From the NCBI GenBank assembly GCA_028869395.1, contig JAGWSE010000435.1, positions 1 to 5,191 of the forward strand: a stretch of 5,191 bases of DNA, written 5' to 3'. This stretch comes from Alphaproteobacteria bacterium. GTDB lineage: Bacteria; Pseudomonadota; Alphaproteobacteria; Caulobacterales; Caulobacteraceae. The notes under the pieces were generated by a model. It saw nothing but the letters and a program-made list of their open reading frames with translations, made no database searches and had not been told where the DNA came from. Position numbers and translations under genes: made by a program. Positions 1 to 5,191 of the stretch are shown one piece after another. Each line of letters starts with the position of its first letter. The stretch's first letter is position 1.

Positions 1-1011
1 CTGCCGCCCGACGCCTTCATCGAGCGCGAGACGAGCGACGACGCCAACAGCTTCATCAACATGGATCCGCCCGGCCACGACATCCAGCGCAAGACGGTGA
101 GCCCCGGCGTCGCCCCGGCGCGGCTGGCCGAGATGGCGCCGGTGATCCGCGAGCGCGCCGGCGCGATCCTGGATTCGCTGCCGGTCGGCGAGCCGTTCGA
201 CTGGGTCGACCTCGTGTCGAAAGAGCTGACCACCATGACGCTGGCGACCCTGTTCGACTTTCCGTTCGAGGAGCGGCGCAAGCTGACGATGTGGTCCGAC
301 ACCATGACCACGGCGCCCGGCCACGGCCCATGGAACACCTACGACGAGCGCCGCCAGCTGATGGCCGACTGCCGCGCCTATTTCGTGCGGCTCTGGAACG
401 AGAGGGTGAACGCCCCGCCGGCAGGCGACCTGATCTCCATGCTGGCGCACGGGCCCGACACCCGCAACGCGACGATGGATCAGCACTTCTCCAATGTCAC
501 CCTGCTGATCATCGGCGGCAACGACACGACGCGGAACACCATTTCCGGCTCGATCTTCGCCCTCAACCGCAATCCCGAGCAGTACGACAAGCTGCGCGCC
601 AACCCCGCGCTGATCCCCTCGATGGTCTCGGAGACCATCCGCTGGCAGACCCCGCTGGCCCACATGACGCGCGTGGCGACCCAGGACTTCGAGTTCAAGG
701 GCAAGCAGATCAAGGCGGGCGACCGGGTGGTGATGTGGTACGTCTCGGGCAACCGCGACGAGGACGTGATCGAGCGGCCGTACGACTACATCATCGACCG
801 GGCCAATCCGCGGCATCACCTGTCGTTCGGCTTCGGCATCCACCGTTGCGTCGGCAACCGGCTGGCCGAACTGCAGCTGACGATCATCTGGGAAGAGATC
901 CTCAAGCGCTTCCCTGAGATCCGCCTCCTGGAAGAGCCCAAGCGCAGCTACTCGATCTTCATCAAGGGCTACGAGGAGATGAAGGTCCTGATCCCGACCC
1001 GGCTGAACTAG
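1..1011 (+). CDS. Cytochrome P450, CYP153-type alkane terminal hydroxylase (5' partial)
   Basis: This is a haem monooxygenase expected to hydroxylate the terminal carbon of medium-chain alkanes or fatty-acyl-like substrates, taking electrons from a ferredoxin and ferredoxin reductase. The frame is open from base 1, so the ATG at 61 is internal; about 85 N-terminal residues are probably missing, compared with roughly 420 in the family. Counting codons from base 1, I see the conserved 'NMDPPGHD' segment (residues 20-27), the I-helix oxygen-activation motif GGNDTT (172-177), the K-helix ExxR as E211-TI-R214, and the haem loop FGFGIHRCVG (276-285) with ligand Cys283. The segments VMWYVSGNRDED and PRHHLSFGFGIHRCVGNRL are what I remember as typical of CYP153 rather than other bacterial P450s. 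No ferredoxin or reductase gene lies downstream; any partner would be upstream of the window. The family call is confident; the substrate is inferred. Confidence 0.93.
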   Translation: MPPDAFIERETSDDANSFINMDPPGHDIQRKTVSPGVAPARLAEMAPVIRERAGAILDSLPVGEPFDWVDLVSKELTTMTLATLFDFPFEERRKLTMWSDTMTTAPGHGPWNTYDERRQLMADCRAYFVRLWNERVNAPPAGDLISMLAHGPDTRNATMDQHFSNVTLLIIGGNDTTRNTISGSIFALNRNPEQYDKLRANPALIPSMVSETIRWQTPLAHMTRVATQDFEFKGKQIKAGDRVVMWYVSGNRDEDVIERPYDYIIDRANPRHHLSFGFGIHRCVGNRLAELQLTIIWEEILKRFPEIRLLEEPKRSYSIFIKGYEEMKVLIPTRLN

Positions 1012-1376
1012 GCCGACGCCGCCTCCGCCGGCGCCGCGACCAGCGGCCTGACCTCCACCGCGCCGTGGCCCGCGGCCGGGCAGCGGCCGGCCCACTCCAG
1101 CGCCGCGGCCAGGTCGGGCGCCTCGATCAGGAAATAGCCGCCCACCTGCTCCTTGGTCTCGGCGAAGGGGCCGTCCATCACCACCGGCCGGCCGACTTTG
1201 GTGGTCACGGTCTTCGCGCCCGCGCTGGGCGCCAACCGCCCCGAGCTCACGAGGGCGCCGGACCTGGTCAGCGCCTCGCCGAAGGCCTGATAGGCGGCCA
1301 GGCCCTGCGCCTGTTCGGAAGGGGTGAGGCGGCCGAAGCCGGCTTCGTCCACGTGCAGCAGGAGAAGGTATCTCAT
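1008..1376 (-). CDS. DGPF-domain (YCII-related) small protein
   Basis: This 122-residue protein is of the YCII-related/DGPF family, small dimeric alpha-beta-barrel proteins whose biochemical role is mostly unknown. Visible marks are the N-terminal strand MRYLLLLHVDE, the family-naming motif DGPFAETKE at residues 68-76, and the following GGYFLIEAPDLAAALEWA strand-helix. The reading frame stays open further upstream to 1604, but the ATG at 1376 is chosen because the family begins with M-[RK]-Y-[LM] and because a GGAGA ribosome site lies five bases before it. The upstream part would add an Arg/Gly-rich stretch with no family resemblance. DGPF genes are often paired with an ECF42-group sigma factor gene; none is adjacent here, so this copy looks like an orphan. 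It is convergent with the P450 gene and divergent from the MFS gene. Confidence 0.88.
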   Translation of the reverse strand: MRYLLLLHVDEAGFGRLTPSEQAQGLAAYQAFGEALTRSGALVSSGRLAPSAGAKTVTTKVGRPVVMDGPFAETKEQVGGYFLIEAPDLAAALEWAGRCPAAGHGAVEVRPLVAAPAEAASA

Positions 1377-1615
1377 GGTGGTCTCCAGGATCTCGCCGAT
1401 GGACGAAGCGCCCACGGTCCCCAGGATGACGCGGCCCCTCGCCCGGCGCCGACATTTCTTCGGATCTTGACCATAGCTCCACGTTCGGCGACCTAGGCTA
1501 CAGGTGGGCGGCGCGGCGGCCGGAAAATCACGCCCCCCTTCAGCTCCGCCCGTCGGGTCCCGACCCGCGGCCCTGCGGCGTCGCCCGGCGCCCGCGCCCC
1601 GCACCCCCCGCCGAG
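1377..1615. other. Divergent intergenic region
   Basis: This region separates the DGPF gene (leftward) from the MFS gene (rightward) and should hold both promoters. It is uneven in composition: 1451-1500 contains the least GC-rich stretch, while 1501-1615 is C-rich on the plus strand. For the rightward gene I see only weak signals: TTGACC at 1467-1472, and GCTACA at 1497-1502, which resembles the Caulobacter housekeeping -10 (GCTANAWC). These two are about 23 bases apart, too far to form one promoter. The leftward candidate is listed separately. I see no RNA gene or small ORF that I would defend. Confidence 0.5.
1428..1454 (-). promoter_or_regulatory. Possible ECF42-like promoter for the DGPF gene
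   Basis: Read on the minus strand, TGTCGG (1454-1449) is followed after 17 bases by CGTC (1431-1428). As I recall, ECF42 sigma factors, the group linked to DGPF genes, recognise about TGTCGA at -35 and CGA/TC at -10. The fit is one mismatch at -35 and full agreement at -10. A start near 1420 would give a leader of about 45 bases before the ATG at 1376. Such short motifs arise easily by chance in GC-rich DNA, so this is only a candidate. Confidence 0.25.
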
Positions 1616-2863
1616 ATGACCTCCAAACCCTCGCTCTGGCGCCACGGCGATTTCCGCCGCCTCTGGGCCTCCCAGGCCGTCTCCGACTTCGGCGCCCGCA
1701 TCACCCGCGAAGGCCTGGCGATGACGGCGGTGATGAGCCTCGCCGCCACGCCCGGCCAGCTCGGTCTGCTGTCCGCGCTGGCCAACGGGCCGGCGCTGCT
1801 GGTGGGGCTCGCGGCCGGCGACTTCGTCGATCACACCGCGCGCCGGCCTATCCTCATCGCCGCCGACCTGGTGCGCGCCGCCGTCCTGATCACCCTGCCG
1901 GTGGCCGCCTGGCTGCATCTGCTTTCTCTGCTGCAGGTCTATGTCGCGGCCGCCCTGGTGGGCGCGGCGAGCGACTTCTTCGACATCGCCGACCACGCCT
2001 ACCTGCCCGGGCTGGTCGGCAAGGCGCACGTCGCCGAGGCCAACGCCCGGATCAGCGCCACGGAATCGCTGGCGGAGCTGGGCGGCCCCGCGCTGGCCGG
2101 CGTGCTGTTCCAGTGGCTGACGGCGCCCGTCGCCATCGCGGTGAACGCGGCCACCTATGTGATCTCGGCCCTGATCCTGGGCCGCATCGGAAGCCCCGAG
2201 CCGCCGCGCGATCCGCCCCGCCGGCGCCGCGGCTGGGTCGACGGCGTCGTCACCGGCGCAAGGACCGCCTGGAGCGAGCCGGTGCTGCGCGCCCTGCTGG
2301 TCATGACCGGGGTTGACGGCCTGTTCGGCGGCTTCTTCGGCGCGCTCTACATCGCCTATGTGTTGCGGACCCTGAGCCTCGGCCCGGTGTTCCTCGGCCT
2401 CGGCATCGCGACGGGCGGCCTGGGGGCGCTCGCCGGGTCGCTTCTCGCCCGGCCCATGGGACGATGGCTCGGCGTGGGACCTGCGATCTGCGTCGCAGGC
2501 GTGCTCTCGGCCTTCGGAACCCTGATCGTGCTGCTCGCCCCGCCGGAGCCCGTGCGGGCGACGGCGGCCCTCGTCGCCTCGCAGTTCCTGGGCGACCTCT
2601 TCGGCGTCGTGCCGGCGATCCTCGCCGTCAGCCTGCGCCAGACGCTGCTGCCGCACGGCATGCTGGGGCGCGTGGGGGCGACGTTCCGGGCCGTCGACGG
2701 CGGCGTGCGCGTGGCCGGCGCGCTGGCGGGCGGCCCGCTGGGGGGCGTCTTCGGGCTGCGCGCGACCCTGATCGCGGCCATCGCCGGCCTCCTCATCGGC
2801 CCGATCTTCGGCGCCTTGACCCCGCTGCGGGCCGTCAGGGCGATGCCGACGGAGGAGGCCTGA
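1616..2863 (+). CDS. MFS transporter, probable drug/metabolite efflux type
   Basis: This 415-residue integral inner-membrane protein is a major facilitator superfamily permease, most like the MFS_3/EntS-type exporters that use the proton gradient to expel small molecules. The opening 'WRHGDFRRLWASQAVSDFG' (residues 8-26) is the characteristic start of that group. Alternating hydrophobic helices follow, with a motif-A-like loop GDFVDHTARRPIL at 68-80 between helices 2 and 3. A basic, Pro-rich central cytoplasmic loop (about 191-220, with PRRRRGW) separates two six-helix halves. Gly/Ala-rich helices fill the second half and the protein ends in a short acidic tail (PTEEA). The ATG at 1616 places this opening at the usual distance from the N-terminus, but only a poor ribosome site (CCGAG directly before ATG) is present. 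The substrate cannot be told from sequence. The next gene starts 119 bases downstream and has its own promoter-like sequence. Confidence 0.9.
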   Translation: MTSKPSLWRHGDFRRLWASQAVSDFGARITREGLAMTAVMSLAATPGQLGLLSALANGPALLVGLAAGDFVDHTARRPILIAADLVRAAVLITLPVAAWLHLLSLLQVYVAAALVGAASDFFDIADHAYLPGLVGKAHVAEANARISATESLAELGGPALAGVLFQWLTAPVAIAVNAATYVISALILGRIGSPEPPRDPPRRRRGWVDGVVTGARTAWSEPVLRALLVMTGVDGLFGGFFGALYIAYVLRTLSLGPVFLGLGIATGGLGALAGSLLARPMGRWLGVGPAICVAGVLSAFGTLIVLLAPPEPVRATAALVASQFLGDLFGVVPAILAVSLRQTLLPHGMLGRVGATFRAVDGGVRVAGALAGGPLGGVFGLRATLIAAIAGLLIGPIFGALTPLRAVRAMPTEEA

Positions 2864-2892
2864 GGAATCGCCCGCCTCAAGATTCTGCGCCG

Positions 2893-2911
2893 TTCCGCGG
2901 CGGACGCGGAA
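2893..2911. repeat. 7-bp inverted repeat downstream of the MFS gene
   Basis: TTCCGCG (2893-2899) and CGCGGAA (2905-2911) are perfect inverted copies around a five-base loop. This could end MFS transcripts as a hairpin, although no T-run follows. It overlaps the first four bases of the proposed GGAAAC -35 element of the next gene, so it could also be an operator half. No function is demonstrated. Confidence 0.4.
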
Positions 2912-2934
2912 ACATACGGCGGCGCTTGTTCGTT
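2908..2934 (+). promoter_or_regulatory. Candidate EcfG/SigT general-stress promoter of the His-rich protein gene
   Basis: GGAAAC (2908-2913) and CGTT (2931-2934) are separated by 17 bases. The alphaproteobacterial general-stress sigma factor (EcfG, called SigT in Caulobacter) reads roughly GGAAC-N16-18-CGTT. The -10 is exact and the -35 carries one extra A. A start near 2941 gives a leader of about 40 bases, ending in a good ribosome site. The placement supports the call, but it is unproven. Confidence 0.4.
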
Positions 2935-2949
2935 ACACGCCAAGCGCCG
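2920..2949. repeat. 9-bp inverted repeat centred on the proposed -10
   Basis: CGGCGCTTG (2920-2928) and CAAGCGCCG (2941-2949) are perfect inverted copies around 12 bases that contain the proposed -10 CGTT. The dyad centre, 2934.5, falls at the edge of that element. It may be an operator for a dimeric regulator, or a hairpin that only forms in read-through RNA from the MFS gene. No T-run follows, so a classic intrinsic terminator is unlikely. Confidence 0.6.
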
Positions 2950-2971
2950 TCCTCAGGCGCGATGCTCTCGA

Positions 2972-2976
2972 GGGAG
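2972..2976 (+). promoter_or_regulatory. Ribosome binding site deciding the start at 2983
   Basis: GGGAG lies six bases before the ATG at 2983. An in-frame ATG at 2962 would add seven residues (MLSRETR) ahead of the signal peptide, but it has no comparable site and would put the ribosome site inside the coding region. The 2983 start is therefore preferred. Confidence 0.75.
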
Positions 2977-2982
2977 ACAAGA

Positions 2983-3459
2983 ATGAAGATCCTCCTGCTC
3001 GCCGCCGGCGCGGCGGCCCTGGCCCTGACCGCTGGCGCGGCGGACGCGAAGACCACCACGACGCATCACCACAAGGTCACGCACCATCACAAGGTGCGCC
3101 ACTATCGCCACGCCCATCACCACATGGCCATGAGCGCCAAGGGCCCGGCCCAGCCGATCCCCTACGCCGAGCTCGACAGCTACCTGAAGGCTTCGCCCCA
3201 CGTGCGCGCCACGAAGGACTGGTGGTCCGGTTCGGCGTTCGCCGCCTCGACCGGCACGAGCGCCAACGCCTCAAGCACCACGGGCGCACCGGCCACCATC
3301 GAAGGCGGCGCGACCGCCGGCTCGACCGAGGCCACCGGGACGACCGCGCCGGCCGCGACCGAGGGCTCCGTCCCGGCCAATGGCGCGGCCAACAACGCCC
3401 CGGCGGGCACGCCGTCCACGACGACCACGCCCCCGCAGAGCTCGACCACGCCGCAGTAA
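2983..3459 (+). CDS. Exported small protein with histidine-rich segment and disordered Thr/Ala/Pro tail
   Basis: I do not recognise this 158-residue protein. It has a clear Sec signal peptide: MK, a hydrophobic core at residues 3-17, then the AxA site A20-D21-A22, with cleavage expected before K23. The mature protein starts with K and four Thr, then a segment at 28-47 holding 11 His in 20 residues, arranged as two HHHKV units followed by HYRHAHHH. A short segment that looks folded or conserved comes next (about 55-86, PIPYAELDSYLKASPH and TKDWWSGSAF). The tail from about 87 to the end is Ala/Thr/Ser/Gly/Pro low complexity ending in TTTTPPQSSTTPQ. There is no Cys and no further membrane helix, so it is probably soluble in the periplasm or loosely bound to the envelope. 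Metal binding by the His cluster is plausible but inferred. It sits 119 bases after the MFS gene with its own promoter-like signal. Confidence 0.85.
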   Translation: MKILLLAAGAAALALTAGAADAKTTTTHHHKVTHHHKVRHYRHAHHHMAMSAKGPAQPIPYAELDSYLKASPHVRATKDWWSGSAFAASTGTSANASSTTGAPATIEGGATAGSTEATGTTAPAATEGSVPANGAANNAPAGTPSTTTTPPQSSTTPQ

Positions 3460-3471
3460 CCGATCCGTGGA

Positions 3472-3503
3472 TCCGCCTCCCGGCCGCAGGCGCGGGAGGC
3501 GGA
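3472..3503. terminator. Hairpin between convergent genes, probable bidirectional terminator
   Basis: TCCGCCTCCCG (3472-3482) and CGGGAGGCGGA (3493-3503) form a perfect 11-bp stem with a ten-base loop. It starts 13 bases after the stop of the His-rich protein gene and ends 13 bases before the stop of the convergent PfpI/DJ-1 gene, so it is almost exactly centred between the two. There is no T-run on either strand, which is common in GC-rich alphaproteobacteria; it may act as a terminator, or as an mRNA 3'-end protector with Rho doing the termination. Confidence 0.7.
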
Positions 3504-3515
3504 CGCCGCCGGGGC

Positions 3516-4070
3516 TCAGCCGTGGCGGCCTTCGGCGAATTCCTCGATCATCTTGTCGCAGAACGCGGGCAGGTCGTCCGGCTTGCGCGAGGTGACGAGG
3601 CCCCCGTCGACGACCACCTGTTCGTCGACCCATTCGGCCCCGGCGTTCCGCAGGTCCGTCTGCAGCGACGGCCAGGACGTCATGCGCTTGCCCTTGACGC
3701 CGCTGGCGTTGATCAGCGTCCACGGGCCGTGGCAGATCGCGGCGATCGGCTTGTCGGTCTCGACGAACGAGCGGACGAACTCGATCGCCTCGGGGTGCAG
3801 CCGCAGCTCGTCCGGATTGATCACGCCGCCGGGCAGCACGATCGCGTCGTACTGGTCGGGCCTGGCCTGCGACAGCTCGCGGTCCACCGGCACCTTGCGG
3901 CCCTTGTCGTGGTGGTTGAAGCCCTGGATCTCGCCGCCGTGCGGGGCCACCACCTCCACGTCGGCGCCGGCGTTGCGCAGCGCCTCGACGGGCTTCTCCA
4001 GCTCCACCTGCTCGAATCCATCGGTGGCGAGCACAGCCACCTTGCAGCCTTGCAGCCGTTCCTCGGCCAT
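3516..4070 (-). CDS. PfpI/DJ-1 family protein (YhbO-like type 1 glutamine amidotransferase fold)
   Basis: This 184-residue cytoplasmic protein belongs to the DJ-1/PfpI family, members of which have been described as intracellular proteases or as glyoxalase/deglycase-type stress proteins; which activity applies is debated. The catalytic set is intact: Glu20 in DGFEQVE (matching Glu12 of Pyrococcus PH1704), the LPGG turn at 79-82, the nucleophile elbow AICHGPW with Cys113 followed by His114, and the later TSWPSLQTDLRNAGAEWVD and VVVDGGLVTSRKPDDL segments typical of the PfpI/YhbO branch. Length matches the family (about 165-190), with a short extra N-terminus (MAEERLQG). The ATG at 4070 is supported by a strong AAGGAGGA ribosome site seven bases upstream. 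The gene is downstream of ettA in the same direction, 73 bases apart, with its own promoter-like sequence and a hairpin covering its ribosome site. A general-stress role would fit. Confidence 0.93.
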   Translation of the reverse strand: MAEERLQGCKVAVLATDGFEQVELEKPVEALRNAGADVEVVAPHGGEIQGFNHHDKGRKVPVDRELSQARPDQYDAIVLPGGVINPDELRLHPEAIEFVRSFVETDKPIAAICHGPWTLINASGVKGKRMTSWPSLQTDLRNAGAEWVDEQVVVDGGLVTSRKPDDLPAFCDKMIEEFAEGRHG

Positions 4071-4076
4071 GGCCGA

Positions 4077-4084
4077 TCCTCCTT
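4077..4084 (-). promoter_or_regulatory. Strong Shine-Dalgarno site of the PfpI/DJ-1 gene
   Basis: AAGGAGGA on the minus strand, seven bases before the ATG at 4070, is close to the full anti-16S complement and fixes the start. It lies within the 3' arm of the 4078-4125 hairpin. Confidence 0.9.
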
Positions 4085-4125
4085 CTTCGGTTTCGGGATG
4101 TGCGCCCTGAACCGAACGAAGGAGG
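4078..4125 (-). promoter_or_regulatory. Hairpin that would mask the ribosome site of the PfpI/DJ-1 gene
   Basis: On the minus strand CCTCCTTCGTTCGGTT (4125-4110) pairs with AACCGAAGAAGGAGG (4092-4078): 15 Watson-Crick pairs with one bulged base (4117). A further GGG/CCC pairing (4107-4105 with 4097-4095) extends it inside the loop. The 3' arm contains nearly all of the AAGGAGGA ribosome site at 4084-4077. RNA that includes both arms should hide that site. The hairpin could also serve as the end of ettA transcripts, but lacks a T-run. Confidence 0.6.
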
Positions 4126-4135
4126 GGCCGGTTCC
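4110..4135 (-). promoter_or_regulatory. Candidate EcfG/SigT general-stress promoter of the PfpI/DJ-1 gene
   Basis: On the minus strand an exact GGAAC (4135-4131) is followed after 17 bases by GGTT (4113-4110). The expected pattern is GGAAC-N16-18-cGTT, so only the least conserved -10 base differs. The predicted start, near 4103, leaves a leader of about 33 bases carrying the ribosome site. The promoter occupies the gap after ettA. The -35 overlaps an eight-base palindrome TTCCGGAA (4132-4139). Confidence 0.45.
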
Positions 4136-4143
4136 GGAAAACC

Positions 4144-5191
4144 CTACCGCCCGAACTTCTGGAACTTGATCCGGTGCGGGATGAGGCTGTCGACGCCCAG
4201 GCGGCGCTTCTTGTCCTCTTCGTAGGCTTCGAAGTTGCCTTCGAACCACTCCACGTGGCTGTCGCCTTCGAAGGCCAGGATGTGGGTGGCCAGCCGGTCC
4301 AGGAACCAGCGGTCGTGGCTGATCACCACAGCGCAGCCGGGGAAGTCCTCCAGCGCGCTTTCCAGCGCCTGCAGGGTCTCCACGTCCAGGTCGTTGGTCG
4401 GCTCGTCGAGCAGGATGACATTGCCGCCGGAGGCCAGGGTCTTGGCCAGGTGCACGCGATTGCGCTCGCCGCCCGACAGCAGGCCGACCTTCTTCTGCTG
4501 GTCGGCGCCCTTGAAGTTGAACGAGCCGACATAGGCGCGCGACGGCACCTCGCGCCCGCCCACCTTCATGACGTCCAGGCCGCCGGAGATCTCCTGCCAG
4601 ACGTTGTTGTTGGGGTTCAGCGTGTCGCGGCTCTGGTCGACGTAGGCGAGCTGCACCGTGTCGCCCAGGCGGATGGAGCCGGCGTCCGGCTGCTCCTGGC
4701 CGGTGATGATCTTGAACAGCGTCGACTTGCCCGCGCCGTTCGGCCCGATCACGCCCACGATGCCGCCCGGCGGCAGCTTGAACGACAGGTCCTTGAAGAG
4801 GACCTTCTCGCCGTACTCCTTCTCGATACCCTCCACCTCGATCACCACATTGCCCAGCCGCGGACCCGGCGGGATCTGGATCTGGGCGAAGGTCTGCTTC
4901 TGGCGTTCGGCGGCGTTGACCAGCTCGTCGAAGGCCGCCAGGCGCGCCTTGGACTTCGAGCGGCGGGCCGAAGGCGAGGATCGCACCCACTCCAGCTCGC
5001 GCTCGATGGTCCGCTTGCGGCCCGCCTCCTCGCGCTCTTCCTGCGCGACGCGCTTGGCCTTCTGCTCCAGCCACGAGGAGTAGTTGCCTTCGTAGGGCAC
5101 CCCCTTGCCCCGGTCGAGCTCCAGCGTCCACTTGGTCACCTGGTCCAGGAAATAGCGGTCGTGGGTGACCAGGATCACGCAGCCCGGGAAC
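4144..5191 (-). CDS. ettA: Energy-dependent translational throttle protein EttA, ABC-F family (5' partial)
   Basis: This cytoplasmic ABC-F ATPase binds the ribosomal E site and gates entry into elongation according to ATP/ADP level. The window holds the last 348 residues of a protein usually about 555 long; the start lies beyond base 5191, and the GTG at 5178 is an internal Val codon. Numbering from the first complete codon (5190), the fragment opens in the H-switch of the first ATPase domain (VTHDRYFLD). It continues through the charged inter-domain linker (about 45-105, including ELEWVRSSP and SKSKARLA) and the EttA-like IPPGPRLGN. The second ATPase domain follows: Walker A GPNGAGKST (149-157), signature LSGGE (238-242), Walker B ILLDEPTNDLD (259-269) and switch SHDR (291-294). 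The tail EGNFEAYEEDKKRRLG...PHRIKFQKFGR and the internal GGLDVMKVG and PSRAYVGSFNFKG match EttA rather than Uup or YheS/YbiT. All catalytic motifs are intact. Confidence 0.96.
   Translation of the reverse strand, partial: FPGCVILVTHDRYFLDQVTKWTLELDRGKGVPYEGNYSSWLEQKAKRVAQEEREEAGRKRTIERELEWVRSSPSARRSKSKARLAAFDELVNAAERQKQTFAQIQIPPGPRLGNVVIEVEGIEKEYGEKVLFKDLSFKLPPGGIVGVIGPNGAGKSTLFKIITGQEQPDAGSIRLGDTVQLAYVDQSRDTLNPNNNVWQEISGGLDVMKVGGREVPSRAYVGSFNFKGADQQKKVGLLSGGERNRVHLAKTLASGGNVILLDEPTNDLDVETLQALESALEDFPGCAVVISHDRWFLDRLATHILAFEGDSHVEWFEGNFEAYEEDKKRRLGVDSLIPHRIKFQKFGR

Noticed and set aside
1467..1502. TTGACC plus GCTACA as a housekeeping promoter for the MFS gene
   Set aside because: Each half resembles a Caulobacter-type element, but the gap of about 23 bases is far from the expected 10-14.
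1377..1604. N-terminal extension of the DGPF frame
   Set aside because: Arg/Gly-rich with no family similarity; the internal ATG at 1376 has a ribosome site and gives the canonical MRYLLLLH start.
1493..2656. Long open frame (387 codons) on the minus strand opposite the MFS gene
   Set aside because: The product is rich in Gln, Arg, Gly, Ala, Asp and His with no domain character, typical of the antisense frame of a GC-rich gene; the plus-strand MFS protein is clearly real.
2464..2982. Upstream extension of the His-rich protein frame into the MFS gene
   Set aside because: This part is an out-of-frame reading of the MFS gene; the signal peptide and the ribosome site fix the start at 2983.
3079..3126. 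HHHKV-coding repeat as a DNA-level tandem repeat
   Set aside because: The codons differ between units and the repeat is short; it is better described as a protein-level motif.
4042..4057. Tandem 8-base duplication TTGCAGCC in the PfpI/DJ-1 gene
   Set aside because: Only two units within a conserved coding start (LQGCK); too short to propose phase variation.
3821..5131. Long open frame (436 codons) on the minus strand overlapping ettA and the PfpI/DJ-1 gene
   Set aside because: It is a frame-shifted shadow of both genes on the same strand; it is low in hydrophobic-core patterning and shows no motif.

Overview
This is a GC-rich window with dense coding on both strands. The protein families and the style of the promoter-like motifs suggest an alphaproteobacterium. 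Caulobacterales (Caulobacter or Phenylobacterium type) is the best guess, but this rests on inference because no marker gene settles the genus.

Layout from left to right: (1) the C-terminal three-quarters or so of a CYP153-type alkane-hydroxylating cytochrome P450 (+), cut by the left window edge; (2) a small DGPF/YCII-like protein (-), convergent with the P450 and sharing a CTAG stop palindrome with it; (3) a 239-base divergent intergenic region; (4) an MFS exporter (+); (5) a small exported protein (+) with a histidine-rich N-terminal segment and a disordered Thr/Ala/Ser/Pro tail; (6) an 11-bp hairpin between convergent genes; (7) a PfpI/DJ-1 family protein (-); (8) the C-terminal 348 residues of the ABC-F translation factor EttA (-), cut by the right window edge.

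The genes do not form one pathway. The more interesting signals are regulatory. Both the His-rich protein gene and the PfpI/DJ-1 gene are preceded by sequences resembling the alphaproteobacterial general-stress (EcfG/SigT) promoter, GGAAC-N16-18-cGTT, and each of these overlaps a dyad. In front of the PfpI/DJ-1 gene the dyad is a 15-bp hairpin whose 3' arm contains the Shine-Dalgarno sequence. Its 5' arm lies upstream of the start point predicted for the stress-type promoter. Read-through mRNA from ettA would therefore hide the ribosome site, while mRNA from the local promoter would leave it exposed. This is a testable inference from the sequence and has not been shown. I see no CRISPR array, mobile element, tRNA, rRNA or obvious defence system in the window.
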